DNA of 64,000 bases from Paraburkholderia humisilvae. GTDB lineage: Bacteria; Pseudomonadota; Gammaproteobacteria; Burkholderiales; Burkholderiaceae. Every line of letters starts with the position of its first letter. Position 1 is the first letter of the stretch. The notes under the pieces are model-generated. The model was not told where the DNA came from. It did no database searches and saw only the letters and a program-made list of their open reading frames with translations. Both the position numbers and the translations under genes were made by a program. Positions 1 through 9,058 of the stretch are shown in pieces. The stretch is taken from positions 1 to 64,000 of the forward strand of contig NZ_CADIKH010000027.1 in assembly GCF_902859855.1 (NCBI RefSeq). Reading direction: 5' to 3'.

Positions 1-41
1 CCCGTCAACACTTCCATCACTTCGTTCTTGTTGTTAGTCAT
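1..41 (-). CDS. 5' end of a truncated CDS, possible IS transposase
   Basis: On the minus strand an ATG at 41 opens a frame reading MTNNKNEVMEVLT that runs off the left edge. Only 13 codons are visible, so the product cannot be identified. The position about 50 bases inside a 9-bp inverted repeat (44-52/79-87) and beside an AT-richer gene fits the start of an insertion-sequence transposase, possibly IS256-like. That is inference. No clear ribosome binding site is seen. Confidence 0.35.
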   Translation of the reverse strand, partial: MTNNKNEVMEVLT

Positions 42-43
42 AT

Positions 44-87
44 ACACAGTCTTATGCCTACCCGCTATTGTAAGTGGGAGACTGTGT
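44..87. repeat. 9-bp perfect inverted repeat
   Basis: ACACAGTCT at 44-52 is the exact reverse complement of AGACTGTGT at 79-87, separated by 26 bases. It sits between the start of the truncated leftward CDS and the stop of the small membrane protein gene. It could be part of an insertion-sequence terminus or an operator/hairpin for the truncated gene. The sequence alone does not decide. Confidence 0.5.
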
Positions 88-95
88 CCGGACTT

Positions 96-521
96 TCAGG
101 GGGCTGTTCCACCGACCACAACAGGAAGGAAGTTCCATACCGTGAGATAAGGAGCCCATCGTTGTGAGGGGAGCGCCCAGCCGATGATTCCCGGTCCATC
201 GTATGCGTCAGGCTTATGAACGTTCCACCAGTTCAGTAGACGATCTGTGGCAATTGCGCTACCCAAAAGTCCAAGAAGCGAAATAACAGCGACACCCAGC
301 CCTGCGTAGCAGATTGCCTTCATCATTGGAACTGCAGTCTCTCGTGGCAATTCTTTAGATACCAGTGCACCAAATCCGGCAAACAAGAATCCTTCGAACG
401 CAGTCAGCCACGTAATCCGATGATTTAAGACAGTTGACTCGTGCACCAACATCTGACGGACGTCCTCGGACATCTGCCGTGCGGCTACACGATCGATATC
501 AGTGCCTGGATTCGTACTCAT
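96..521 (-). CDS. Hypothetical two-helix membrane protein
   Basis: A 141-residue protein of unknown function. The N-terminal ~40 residues are polar. Two hydrophobic segments at about residues 40-58 and 68-90 look like transmembrane helices, and a third weaker one lies near the C-terminus (about 122-138). This resembles small accessory inner-membrane proteins of the RipA/pYEATS-adjacent kind only in shape; no family is recognised. Base composition is clearly lower in GC than the core genes downstream. It lies between a possible IS edge and tRNA-Ser, so it is probably part of an acquired segment. The stop codon lies within ten bases of the inverted repeat, so the C-terminus may have been redefined by an insertion. 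Confidence 0.6.
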   Translation of the reverse strand: MSTNPGTDIDRVAARQMSEDVRQMLVHESTVLNHRITWLTAFEGFLFAGFGALVSKELPRETAVPMMKAICYAGLGVAVISLLGLLGSAIATDRLLNWWNVHKPDAYDGPGIIGWALPSQRWAPYLTVWNFLPVVVGGTAP

Positions 522-639
522 CTATCCCCTCCATGTCCGCGCGTCGAGTTCAGAGCAGAGTATCGGTTCAATAACCGGGCCTATGTGGGATCGGTCACAC
601 GACTTCGATTTTTGGCGGGCTCTATGGTGGGTACAAAAT

Positions 640-661
640 AAAAACGGGCCGATGGGCCCGT
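640..661 (-). terminator. Rho-independent terminator of tRNA-Ser
   Basis: The stem ACGGGCC/GGCCCGT (644-650 and 654-661, loop GAT) is followed on the minus strand by a T-rich run read from 644 downward. It lies 15 bases past the 3' end of tRNA-Ser. Confidence 0.8.
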
Positions 662-675
662 ATTCACTGATGCTC

Positions 676-765
676 TGGCGGAGGGCGTGGGATTCGAACC
701 CACGAAGGCCGTAAAGCCTTGCCGGTTTTCAAGACCGGTGCATTCAACCGCTCTGCCAGCCCTCC
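676..765 (-). tRNA. tRNA-Ser (anticodon TGA)
   Basis: A 90-base class II tRNA with encoded CCA. The acceptor arms GGAGGGC/GCCCTCC pair fully, the anticodon loop reads CTTGAAA (anticodon TGA, decoding UCA), a long variable arm typical of serine tRNAs follows, and the T-arm GTGGGTTCGAATCCCAC is intact. The adjacent accessory gene suggests the tRNA flank may have served as an integration neighbourhood, but no duplicated attachment sequence was found. Confidence 0.95.
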
Positions 766-817
766 GAGCCCAAAATTATAACCTGAACTGCGCCGCCGAC
801 CTCCGCGCAGTGAACCT

Positions 818-2005
818 TTATGGCGATTCTTTAAGAAACAGCGCCTGCAAATCATTCAGAAACGCTTGGCCCAGCGGCGTCGGCGCGATCTTCTCATAGT
901 CCCGCGTGATCAGCTTGCGCCGTTCCGCTTCCTGCAACGCGGGTTCGATCGACGTCATCGTCAGTCCGGTGCGCTCGATGAAGCGATGCACCGGAAAGCC
1001 CTCGACCAGCCGCAGCGCGTTCAACATGAACTCGAACGGCAGATCGCGTGTGCCGACCTCGTGCTCTTCCTGCACCGCGCGGCCGGCTTTGGCTTCCTCG
1101 ATAAACGTCGACGGATGCTTGTAGCGCATTTGCCGCACGATCCGGTTCGGAAACGACAGCTTCGTATGCGCGCCCGCGCCGATGCCGAGATAGTCGCCGA
1201 AACGCCAGTAGTTCAGATTGTGCTTGCATTGCCGATGCGGCTTCGCATACGCGGACACCTCATAGCGCTCGTAACCCGCGTCGGCCGTACGTTCGTGGAT
1301 CCAGTCCTGCATGTCCGCGGACGCATCGTCGTCGGGCAGCGGCGGCGGAAACTTCGCGAACAGCGTGTTCGGTTCGAGCGTCAGGTGATACAGCGACAGA
1401 TGCGGTGGCGCGTAGGACAGCGCCGTTTCGACATCCGCCTGACATTCGGCGAGCGTTTGCTGCGGCAGCGCAAACATCAGGTCGAGGTTGAAGTTGTCGA
1501 ACGTGTGCGCGGCAACGTCGACCGCATGACGCGCCTGCGCCGCATCGTGAATGCGGCCAAGCGCTTTCAGATGCGTTTCATTGAAGCTCTGGATGCCCAC
1601 CGACAACCGGTTGACGCCACTCGCGCGAAACTGCGCGAACTTTGCTGCTTCAAACGTACCGGGGTTCGCTTCGAGCGTGATCTCGGCATCGGCATCGAGC
1701 GGCAGCAGCGCGCGCACGTCGGACAACAGCCGGTCGAGCCCCGGCGCGGACAGCAGGCTCGGTGTGCCGCCGCCGATAAACACCGTATGCACCTGGCGGC
1801 CCCAGACGAGCGGCAACGCGTGTTCGAGATCGGCGCGCAGCGCATCGAGGTAGTCGTCTTCCGGAAAACGATCGCCTTTCCATTCGTGCGAGTTGAAGTC
1901 GCAGTACGGACACTTGCGCACGCACCATGGGAAGTGCACGTAAAGCGCAAGCGGCGGTAGCGACGTGAGGCGGATGCTGCCCGGAGCAGTAAACGTCTGG
2001 ATCAC
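818..2005 (-). CDS. hemW: HemW, radical SAM heme chaperone (HemN-like)
   Basis: A 395-residue radical SAM protein of the oxygen-independent coproporphyrinogen oxidase-like family. HemW members are regarded as heme chaperones rather than oxidases. The signature CVRKCPYC gives the 4Fe-4S ligands Cys28, Cys32 and Cys35, followed by the SAM-binding FIGGGTPS segment and the ANPGT motif. The C-terminal HemN domain includes the LGIGAGAH segment. The open frame extends upstream to 2416, but that part lies inside rdgB and is arginine-rich nonsense. A GTG at 2005, 27 bases after the rdgB stop, gives the normal family length and N-terminus. It is the last gene of rph-rdgB-hemW. Confidence 0.92.
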   Translation of the reverse strand: MIQTFTAPGSIRLTSLPPLALYVHFPWCVRKCPYCDFNSHEWKGDRFPEDDYLDALRADLEHALPLVWGRQVHTVFIGGGTPSLLSAPGLDRLLSDVRALLPLDADAEITLEANPGTFEAAKFAQFRASGVNRLSVGIQSFNETHLKALGRIHDAAQARHAVDVAAHTFDNFNLDLMFALPQQTLAECQADVETALSYAPPHLSLYHLTLEPNTLFAKFPPPLPDDDASADMQDWIHERTADAGYERYEVSAYAKPHRQCKHNLNYWRFGDYLGIGAGAHTKLSFPNRIVRQMRYKHPSTFIEEAKAGRAVQEEHEVGTRDLPFEFMLNALRLVEGFPVHRFIERTGLTMTSIEPALQEAERRKLITRDYEKIAPTPLGQAFLNDLQALFLKESP

Positions 2006-2031
2006 ACCGCCGCCGCCGGCGGACGCGGCGC

Positions 2032-2679
2032 TCACGCGTCCTCCTCGAGCCGCGCAAGCAATTGCCGCAGCGCAATCGCGCGATGGCTCGTCCTGTTTTT
2101 CACCGACGGTTCGAGCTCGGCGGCCGTCGCGTTGAGGGCAGGAACATAGAAATGCGGATCGTAGCCGAAGCCATGCGCACCGCGCGGTGCGTCGACGATT
2201 TCGCCTTGCCAGCGCCCTTCGGCAATCAGCGGCTCGGGATCGTCGGCCGCGCGCACGAGGACCAGCACGCAGAAGTAATACGCGCGGCGGTCCGCGACGT
2301 CCGCGAGCTGCGCGACCAGGCGCGCATTGTTCGCGGCGTCGCTTTTCTCGCCGCCGGCAAGCTGCGCATAGCGCGCCGAATAGACGCCAGGCGCGCCGTG
2401 CAACGCGCGCACGCATAGGCCGGAATCGTCGGCGAGCGCGGGCAGCCCGGTGAGCCGCGCCGCGTGACGTGCCTTCGCCAACGCGTTTTCGACAAACGTC
2501 TGATGAGGTTCTTCTGCCTCAGGCACGTTGAGCGTGCCCTGCGCGATCAGTTCGATGCCCGCCGCGGCCAGCATGGCCGCGAACTCGCGCAGCTTGCCGG
2601 CGTTGTTCGATGCGAGTACCACCTTGCCCCGCGTCGGCTTCACTGTGCCGCCGTAGCCGGCTTCCTGACGATCATTCAC
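2032..2679 (-). CDS. rdgB: RdgB, dITP/XTP pyrophosphatase
   Basis: A 215-residue Ham1/RdgB family nucleoside-triphosphate pyrophosphatase that hydrolyses deaminated purine nucleotides (XTP, dITP, ITP) to monophosphates and so keeps them out of DNA. Visible family motifs are the N-terminal ASNNAGKLREF phosphate-binding segment, the LADDSGLCV active-site segment, the FGYDPHF segment and the C-terminal SHR (about 198-200). The start overlaps the 3' end of rph by 8 bases, indicating translational coupling. Length is slightly above the typical ~200 because of an N-terminal extension of about 18 residues; an internal GTG start is an alternative. Confidence 0.95.
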   Translation of the reverse strand: MNDRQEAGYGGTVKPTRGKVVLASNNAGKLREFAAMLAAAGIELIAQGTLNVPEAEEPHQTFVENALAKARHAARLTGLPALADDSGLCVRALHGAPGVYSARYAQLAGGEKSDAANNARLVAQLADVADRRAYYFCVLVLVRAADDPEPLIAEGRWQGEIVDAPRGAHGFGYDPHFYVPALNATAAELEPSVKNRTSHRAIALRQLLARLEEDA

Positions 2680-3412
2680 CCTGTAACTCCAATGCTTCCT
2701 TCTGCTTCGCGATCAGCGTTTCAATGCCGCTTTGCGCGAGGTCGAGCAGCGCGTTCATTTCATCGCGCGTAAACGGCTCGCCTTCCGCGGTGCCCTGGAT
2801 TTCTACAAAGCCGCCGTCGCCGGTCATCACGACATTCATGTCGGTATCGCACTGCGAGTCTTCGTCGTAGTCGAGATCGAGCACCGGCAGCCCGTCGAAC
2901 ACACCGACCGAGATCGCCGCGACATAGTCGGTGATCGGCGATGCTTCGATGCGGCCGGTGGCGAGCAGCTTCGCGATCGCATCGTGTGCCGCGACGAACG
3001 CGCCGGTGATGCTCGCCGTGCGCGTGCCGCCATCCGCCTGGATCACGTCGCAGTCGATATGCAGCGTGCGCGCGCCCAGCCGCTCGAGGTCGAACACCGA
3101 GCGCAGCGCGCGGCCGATCAGCCGTTGAATCTCCTGCGTGCGGCCGGTCTGCTTGCCGCGCGCCGCTTCGCGGTCGCTGCGCGTATGGGTCGCGCGCGGC
3201 AGCATCCCGTATTCGGCGGTGAGCCAGCCCTGGCCGCGGTCGCGCAGAAAGGCGGGCACCTGCTCGGCGATGCTCGCCGTGCAGATCACCTTGGTATCGC
3301 CGAACTCGATCAGCACGGAACCTTCGGCATGTTTCGTGTAATGGCGCGTGATGCGCACGTCGCGTAGCTGGTCGGCGCGGCGGCCGCTCGGGCGGGTCGT
3401 GAGGTCGTTCAT
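2672..3412 (-). CDS. rph: RNase PH
   Basis: A 246-residue phosphorolytic 3'-5' exoribonuclease that trims tRNA 3' tails. The family core is present: the RDGRQ-region equivalent near the N-terminus (RRADQLRDVRI), the EYGMLPRAT segment, the RTQEIQRLIGRALR phosphate/RNA-binding region and the CDVIQADGGTRTASITGA active-site region. It begins the leftward rph-rdgB-hemW group and is divergent from yicC, with about 200 bases between the two starts. Confidence 0.96.
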   Translation of the reverse strand: MNDLTTRPSGRRADQLRDVRITRHYTKHAEGSVLIEFGDTKVICTASIAEQVPAFLRDRGQGWLTAEYGMLPRATHTRSDREAARGKQTGRTQEIQRLIGRALRSVFDLERLGARTLHIDCDVIQADGGTRTASITGAFVAAHDAIAKLLATGRIEASPITDYVAAISVGVFDGLPVLDLDYDEDSQCDTDMNVVMTGDGGFVEIQGTAEGEPFTRDEMNALLDLAQSGIETLIAKQKEALELQGE

Positions 3413-3610
3413 TGTGGTCGTCGGAAGGAGGGCGCTCGGGAAACGTCGATTTTACCGCCGATCCCGCCGCTGGCCGCAGACGCACGTCCGACGGGCACTT
3501 CCGCCAAAAATGGGATAATGCGCGTTCCCCGCCCCGCGTCTCGTACACGCCGGGCGGCCCGCATCCGGGGCCGTGCGCAGCGCCGCACGCCCCTCTTCGC
3601 GAGACGAACG

Positions 3611-4534
3611 ATGATCTACAGCATGACTGGTTATGCGAGCGCCACACGCGAGCTCGCCGCGGCGTCCGGTAATGGCGGCGTCAGTGTGTCCGTTGAACTG
3701 CGCACGGTGAATTCGCGTTTTCTCGATCTCAACTTCCGCATGCCGGAAGACGTGCGCGTCTGCGAACCGACGCTGCGCGAAATGCTGATGAGCAAGCTGT
3801 CGCGTGGCAAGGTCGACATTCGCGTGAACCTGCAGCGCAGCGAACAAACGGCTAACGCCGGTGCATTGAACCGCGACGCGCTCGATCAGCTGGCCGGGCT
3901 GGAACGCGCGGTGCTCGAAGCCTTTCCGCAGGCTGCGCGGCTGCGCACCGGCGAAATTCTTCGCTGGCCCGGTGTGCTCGCCGAAAGCGGTGTATCGGCC
4001 GACGTGCTGCGCGACGCAGTGCTCGAATGCGGCAAACAGGCGATTGCCGAGCTGATCGACGTGCGCGCGCGCGAAGGCGCGCAGCTTGCGGCGATGCTGC
4101 TCGCGAACGTCACCGAAATGGAGTCGATCGTCACGAAGATCACGCCGCTCGTGCCGGAGCTGATTGCAAAGCACCAGCAGAAGATCGTCGAGCGCCTGCA
4201 GGAAGCGCTAGGTGTCGCGGCGCCCGATGCTTCGGCGACGATCGTGTCGCGCGAGGAAATCGCCGAACGCATCCGTCAGGAAGTGACGATGTACGGCATT
4301 CGCATCGATATCGCCGAAGAACTGTCGCGGCTCACCGCGCATCTGAACGAGACGCGCCACGTCATCCAGAAGGGCGGCAAGGTCGGCAAACGGCTCGACT
4401 TCATGATGCAGGAGTTGAACCGCGAAGCGAATACACTGGGCTCGAAGGCGGCGGCGAAAGAGCTCGCCGATTCGTCGATGACGCTGAAGCTCCTGATCGA
4501 GCAGATGCGCGAGCAGGTGCAGAATCTCGAATAA
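3611..4534 (+). CDS. YicC family endoribonuclease-like protein
   Basis: A 307-residue YicC/YloC family protein. Members are implicated in RNA turnover and stationary-phase or stress survival; E. coli YicC has been described as an endoribonuclease. It starts with the characteristic MIYSMTGYA and ends with the conserved C-terminal DUF1732 region (GKRLDFMMQELNREANT, then a helical tail). An upstream in-frame extension to 3518 is arginine-rich and lies outside the family, so the ATG at 3611 is chosen. It heads the rightward yicC-gmk-rpoZ-spoT group. Confidence 0.93.
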   Translation: MIYSMTGYASATRELAAASGNGGVSVSVELRTVNSRFLDLNFRMPEDVRVCEPTLREMLMSKLSRGKVDIRVNLQRSEQTANAGALNRDALDQLAGLERAVLEAFPQAARLRTGEILRWPGVLAESGVSADVLRDAVLECGKQAIAELIDVRAREGAQLAAMLLANVTEMESIVTKITPLVPELIAKHQQKIVERLQEALGVAAPDASATIVSREEIAERIRQEVTMYGIRIDIAEELSRLTAHLNETRHVIQKGGKVGKRLDFMMQELNREANTLGSKAAAKELADSSMTLKLLIEQMREQVQNLE

Positions 4535-4612
4535 AGAGGCGCACGCGAGCGGACTCATCGGCCGCTTGCGAAGCGCAGATCAAAGAGCAGGTTACAGGCA
4601 GGAGCTACGGGC

Positions 4613-5296
4613 ATGACCGACCCTACTCGCGAAACCACCGCGCCGCGCAATCCTTACACGGGCGTTTATCCGGGCAACCTGTTCATGGTTGTCGCACCGT
4701 CCGGCGCGGGCAAATCGACGCTCGTCAATGCGCTGCTCGCGCGCGATCCGGCGATCCGTCTGTCGATTTCGTACACGACGCGCCCGCCGCGCCCTAAAGA
4801 GCAGGACGGCGAGCACTATCACTTCACCAGCGTCGAGGACTTTCTCGCGCGCCATGCGTCCGGCGAGTTTCTCGAAAGCGCGGAAGTGCATGGCAACTAC
4901 TACGCGACGTCGCGGCTCTGGATAGAAGAGCAGATGAAAAGCGGCCATGATGTGCTGCTCGAAATCGACTGGCAGGGCGCACAACAGGTGAAGCGTCAGT
5001 TTCACAATGCCGTTGAGATTTTCATCCTGCCGCCGTCGCTCGAGGCACTCGAAGATCGACTGAGAAAGCGCGGCCAGGATGAGACGAACGTGATCACGCG
5101 GCGGCTGCTCGCGGCCGGTGGCGAGATGGCACATGCGGCCGAAGCGGAGTATGTCGTGATCAACGAAAATTTCGATCGCGCGCTCGCCGAATTGCAATGC
5201 CTCGTCGCGGCGACGCGCCTGCGCTTCGGATCGCAGTACGCACGGCACACGAACCTCTTCGTGCAGCTTGGCATCCATTTGCCGCACGCGGGCTGA
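4613..5296 (+). CDS. gmk: Guanylate kinase
   Basis: A 227-residue GMP kinase (GMP + ATP to GDP + ADP). The P-loop PSGAGKST is at residues 29-36, after a polar N-terminal extension of about 20 residues common in beta-proteobacterial homologues. The GMP-binding segment SYTTRPPRPKEQDGEHY and the lid region follow. Placement between yicC and rpoZ/spoT ties guanine-nucleotide supply to (p)ppGpp metabolism. Confidence 0.96.
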   Translation: MTDPTRETTAPRNPYTGVYPGNLFMVVAPSGAGKSTLVNALLARDPAIRLSISYTTRPPRPKEQDGEHYHFTSVEDFLARHASGEFLESAEVHGNYYATSRLWIEEQMKSGHDVLLEIDWQGAQQVKRQFHNAVEIFILPPSLEALEDRLRKRGQDETNVITRRLLAAGGEMAHAAEAEYVVINENFDRALAELQCLVAATRLRFGSQYARHTNLFVQLGIHLPHAG

Positions 5297-5356
5297 CCGG
5301 GCGTCGATTCGAACACATAAGGTAGAATAAGCAACAACCAGAGAAGGAATTTCAAC

Positions 5357-5560
5357 ATGGCCCGCATTACCGTCGAAGACTGTCTGAAACAGATCCCGAA
5401 TCGCTTCGAGCTGGCGCTCGCCGCGACGTACCGCGCGCGTCAGCTCGCACAAGGCCACACGCCGAAGATCGAAAGTCGCGACAAGCCCACCGTTGTCGCG
5501 CTGCGTGAAATCGCGGCGGGCCAGGTCGGCGTCGAAATGCTGAAGAAGGTGCCGGTATAA
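5357..5560 (+). CDS. rpoZ: RNA polymerase omega subunit
   Basis: A 67-residue omega subunit that aids beta-prime folding and forms part of the ppGpp site on RNA polymerase. The [19 protein letters not shown] start and the YRARQLAQG segment are diagnostic. A purine-rich ribosome binding site (AGAAGGA) lies just upstream, and a TAGAAT hexamer at 5323-5328 could be a -10 element of a local promoter (weak inference). It lies 96 bases before spoT. Confidence 0.97.
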
Positions 5561-5656
5561 GCTTGCACCTTCACCCGCTGTCGTTCGTCATGTAATTCAC
5601 CCACGCGTGCGGACTTGCGCGTCGCTAGCGTCGATTAACCCGGTCAGGAGGCGGAC

Positions 5657-8050
5657 ATGAGCTCGAATCCCTCGTCCTCCATGTCGGACGTCGCATCCCA
5701 CACGGACCACACGGACGACGCGCACGATACTGACGCACCTTCGTCCGCACGCAAGTACATCGACGCGGTCCTCGAACAATCGTTTCGCCATCTGTTCGGG
5801 CCGACCGCGACGCCGGAGCAGCCACGCCGGCACGACGTCGTCTCGATCGCCAAGCTGACCGCCGCGTTATCCGGCTACCTGTCGCCGGAAGACATCAAGG
5901 CCGTCAAGGCGGCGTTCCACTTCAGCGACGAAGCCCACCTCGGGCAATACCGCCAAAGCGGCGAACCCTACATCACGCATCCGGTTGCGGTCGCGGAAAT
6001 TTGCGCCGGCTGGAAGCTCGACGTGCAGTCGATCATGGCCGCGCTGCTGCACGACGTGATGGAAGACCAGGGGGTGACCAAGGCCGAGCTCGCCGAGCGC
6101 TTTGGCGCGAAGGTCGCGGAACTGGTCGACGGGTTGTCGAAACTGGATAAGATGGAGTTTCGCAATCGCGAGGAAGCGCAGGCGGAGAACTTCCGCAAGA
6201 TGCTGCTCGCGATGGCACGCGATGTGCGCGTGATTCTCGTCAAGCTCGCGGACCGGCTGCACAACATGCGCACGCTCGGCGCGGTGCCGCCTGAGAAGCG
6301 CCGGCGCGTTGCACGCGAGACGCTCGATATCTATGCGCCGATTGCGCATCGGCTCGGTTTGAACAATACGTATCGCGAGCTGCAGGACCTGAGCTTCGCG
6401 AACTTCAATCCGCATCGGTACGCGACGCTCGAGAAGGCGGTGAAGGCCGCGCGCGGCAACCGGCGCGAAGTGGTCGGCAAGATTCTCGAATCGGTGCAGC
6501 GCGCGCTGACCGATGCAAAGCTCGATGCGGAAGTCACCGGTCGCGAGAAAACTATCTTCAGCATCTACAAGAAGATGCGCGACAAGCAGTTGTCGTTCTC
6601 GCAGGTGCTCGATGTGTACGGTTTCCGCGTGGTTGTGGAAAGCCCGCTCGAGTGCTATACGTGTATTGGCGCGCTGCACGCGCTCTACAAGCCGGTGCCG
6701 GGCAAATTCAAGGACTACATCGCGATTCCGAAGGTCAACGGCTATCAGTCGTTGCATACGACGCTGGTCGGACCGTTCGGCGCGCCGATCGAATTCCAGG
6801 TGCGCACCCGCAAAATGCATGAGATCGCGGAGGCCGGCGTCGCCGCGCACTGGCTGTACAAGAACGGCGGTGCGGATCTGAACGATGTGCAGAAGCGCGC
6901 ACACCAGTGGCTGAAGTCGCTGCTCGATATTCAAAGTGAGGTTGGTGATTCGAGCGAGTTCCTCGAGCACGTCAAGATCGATCTGTTTCCGGATGCGGTC
7001 TATGTGTTCACGCCGAAGTCCAAAATCATGGCGTTGCCGCGCGGCGCGACCGCGCTCGACTTCGCGTATTCGATTCACAGCGACCTCGGCAATCAGTGTG
7101 TCGCGGTGAAGATCAACAATGAATTGCTGCCGCTGCGCACCGAGTTGAAGAGCGGCGACATCGTCGAGGTGATCACCGCGCCGTATTCGAAGCCGAATCC
7201 GGCGTGGCTCGGCTTTGTGCGCACCGGTAAGGCGCGTACCGCGATTCGCCACTATCTGAAGACGATGCGGCTCAATGAGTCGGTGCAACTGGGCGAGCGG
7301 CTCGTCGACCAGTCGTTGAAGGGCTATGGGTTATCGCTCGCCGATGTCACGCCCGAAGCGTGGGAAAAGCTCGTGCAGTGGACCGGCAACAAGAATCGCC
7401 AGGAAATCTTCGCCGATATCGGCTTGGGCCGACGGGTCGCCGCGGTGATGGCCAAACGCATCGAAGTGCTGATGAGCGGCCACGATGGCGACGATGACGG
7501 TCATCATCCGCGCGCCGAACATGGCGCTACGAACGCACCGCCTGTCGTCATTACCGGCACTGAAGGCATGTCGGTTCAGTTGTCCGCATGCTGCCGGCCG
7601 ATTCCGGGTGACAACATCATGGGGTATATCGGCATCGGCCTCGGCATGGCGATCCACACCACCGATTGCCGCGTGGCGCAGCGAATCCATCGGCGCGATC
7701 CGGGTCGCTGGATCGACGTTGCGTGGGCGCCGCAGCCGGGGCGTCTGTTCGATGTCGCGGTCAAGGTGCTCGTCAAGAACACGAAGGGTGTGTTTGCACG
7801 CGTCGCGGCGGATATTACCTCTGCCGATGCGAATATCGTCCATATCGCGATGGACGAAGATCAGTCGCAGGAATCGACGGTGCTACGCTTTGTCATTCAG
7901 GTGAGCGACCGCGTGCATCTGGCCAACGTGATGCGGCGCGCGCGGACCAACCCTGATGTGATGCGCATCGCGCGCGAGCGGCCGAGCGAAGAAGGACATC
8001 ATCGCCACGATGGCGGCATGCGGATCGATCGCGAGCGGGCCGACTACTGA
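5657..8050 (+). CDS. spoT: SpoT/RelA bifunctional (p)ppGpp synthetase/hydrolase
   Basis: A 797-residue long RSH protein that makes and degrades the stringent-response alarmone. The N-terminal HD hydrolase domain has the HDVMEDQ motif (about residue 132) and the LADRLHNMRTL segment. The synthetase domain has the REKTIFSIYKKM segment, YGFRVVV and the GYQSLHTTL motif near residue 361. TGS follows around 440-500, and a C-terminal zinc-finger-like and ACT region lies near 640-790. Both catalytic halves look intact. A short extra charged stretch (HDGDDDGHH) sits before the ACT-proximal region. The rpoZ-spoT order is typical of proteobacteria. Confidence 0.96.
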   Translation: MSSNPSSSMSDVASHTDHTDDAHDTDAPSSARKYIDAVLEQSFRHLFGPTATPEQPRRHDVVSIAKLTAALSGYLSPEDIKAVKAAFHFSDEAHLGQYRQSGEPYITHPVAVAEICAGWKLDVQSIMAALLHDVMEDQGVTKAELAERFGAKVAELVDGLSKLDKMEFRNREEAQAENFRKMLLAMARDVRVILVKLADRLHNMRTLGAVPPEKRRRVARETLDIYAPIAHRLGLNNTYRELQDLSFANFNPHRYATLEKAVKAARGNRREVVGKILESVQRALTDAKLDAEVTGREKTIFSIYKKMRDKQLSFSQVLDVYGFRVVVESPLECYTCIGALHALYKPVPGKFKDYIAIPKVNGYQSLHTTLVGPFGAPIEFQVRTRKMHEIAEAGVAAHWLYKNGGADLNDVQKRAHQWLKSLLDIQSEVGDSSEFLEHVKIDLFPDAVYVFTPKSKIMALPRGATALDFAYSIHSDLGNQCVAVKINNELLPLRTELKSGDIVEVITAPYSKPNPAWLGFVRTGKARTAIRHYLKTMRLNESVQLGERLVDQSLKGYGLSLADVTPEAWEKLVQWTGNKNRQEIFADIGLGRRVAAVMAKRIEVLMSGHDGDDDGHHPRAEHGATNAPPVVITGTEGMSVQLSACCRPIPGDNIMGYIGIGLGMAIHTTDCRVAQRIHRRDPGRWIDVAWAPQPGRLFDVAVKVLVKNTKGVFARVAADITSADANIVHIAMDEDQSQESTVLRFVIQVSDRVHLANVMRRARTNPDVMRIARERPSEEGHHRHDGGMRIDRERADY

Positions 8051-8176
8051 CGCTTGCGACGTCTCTGGCGCCTCGCGCCGGGTTGGATTGCCGGATGTCT
8101 GTGTGTGTGTCCACCAGGTTCTCGTGCAGCTTGCTGCAATGCAATGAACCTGCGTTTGTTATCGGGAGCGAACCCA

Positions 8177-8680
8177 GTGAACGTAGCGGACTTGAGCGGT
8201 TTAGCGCTCGACTATTGGGTCGCGCGCAGTCTGCACGACTTCGTGCGCGAAATTCACTTCACCGACAGCGGCCGCACCGTGTCGATTCGCGGCAATGTCT
8301 GGGGGCGGCCGTGGGACGGGCGCTTTACGCCATCGACGTCGTGGGAGGTCGCGGCGGTCGTTTTTGACCGCGCCCGACGGATCGAGGTGCGCGAGCGCTT
8401 GCGCAGCGGCGCGGTGCATTGTGTGGCCGAATTCGAAGGCGACGACGACATGGACGGTCAACGGGTCGCGCAAGCGCGTGGTGAATCGCTGCGCATCGCG
8501 ATGCTGCGGGCATTCGTTGCAAGCCGTTTCGGCGATACCGTCGACGATGTGCTGCGGCAGTCGCAAGCGTTGTTCGGCATGCGCGCGGAGCCGGTCGGCG
8601 AGCAGACGGCGATGAGCGCCATTGACGACCCGCCGATGCCCGATGCGCAGATCGGCGACATCAAGTCCGCCCCGCGCTAG
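8177..8680 (+). CDS. Hypothetical protein, possibly DUF2591/NinX-like
   Basis: A protein of about 167 residues whose start resembles the NinX/DUF2591 pattern (LSGLALDYWVARSL). The remainder has no catalytic motif I recognise. The family match is only suggestive. The reading frame is open from 8054, but the first 41 codons are unlike protein. GGGAGC at 8163-8168 is a good ribosome binding site for the GTG at 8177; the ATG at 8144 is an alternative. It is followed by the palindromic terminator shared with the tRNA-Arg gene. Confidence 0.6.
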   Translation: MNVADLSGLALDYWVARSLHDFVREIHFTDSGRTVSIRGNVWGRPWDGRFTPSTSWEVAAVVFDRARRIEVRERLRSGAVHCVAEFEGDDDMDGQRVAQARGESLRIAMLRAFVASRFGDTVDDVLRQSQALFGMRAEPVGEQTAMSAIDDPPMPDAQIGDIKSAPR

Positions 8681-8728
8681 GTCCCGCGCCAGGCGCCGCG
8701 CAAGGAGCAAAGGACAGCCTGGAAAAAC

Positions 8729-8756
8729 AAAGGGCCTTCCTGATGGAAGGCCCTTT
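8729..8756 (-). terminator. Rho-independent terminator of tRNA-Arg (possibly bidirectional)
   Basis: A 12-bp perfect stem AAAGGGCCTTCC/GGAAGGCCCTTT with loop TGAT. On the minus strand it is followed by a TTTGTTTTT run, so it terminates the tRNA-Arg transcript. The A/T-rich stem base may also stop the rightward gene ending at 8680. Confidence 0.85.
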
Positions 8757-8762
8757 CGAGAA

Positions 8763-8839
8763 TGGTGCGGCTGGCAGGATTCGAACCCACGACCCCTTGG
8801 TTCGTAGCCAAGTACTCTATCCAACTGAGCTACAGCCGC
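8763..8839 (-). tRNA. tRNA-Arg (anticodon ACG)
   Basis: A 77-base tRNA with encoded CCA. The acceptor arms GCGGCTG/CAGCCGC pair, the anticodon arm CTTGG/CCAAG encloses the loop CTACGAA (anticodon ACG, to be inosine-modified), and the T-loop TTCGAAT is normal. Confidence 0.96.
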
Positions 8840-9058
8840 ACGCAGAAACGGGATTATAGCAAAGCTGAGGGAAAAGGGAAGCAGCAATCGGCGATTTGTC
8901 CCGCTGCGGCGATCGTGTAGGCTTGATGGGCAGGGCGTTTGAGCATCCGTCCGGGCTTCGTATGTTGTGTGCTTCATTGCTTCATTGCCTGGCGCAAACC
9001 AGACGTCATTCAGGGTTGACGCTGATTCGATGGGCGTTGACGGTATGGGTGGATCATC

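Noticed and set aside
2006..2416. N-terminal extension of hemW
   Set aside because: It lies inside rdgB in another frame, is arginine-rich and has no homology-like features; GTG 2005 gives the family start.
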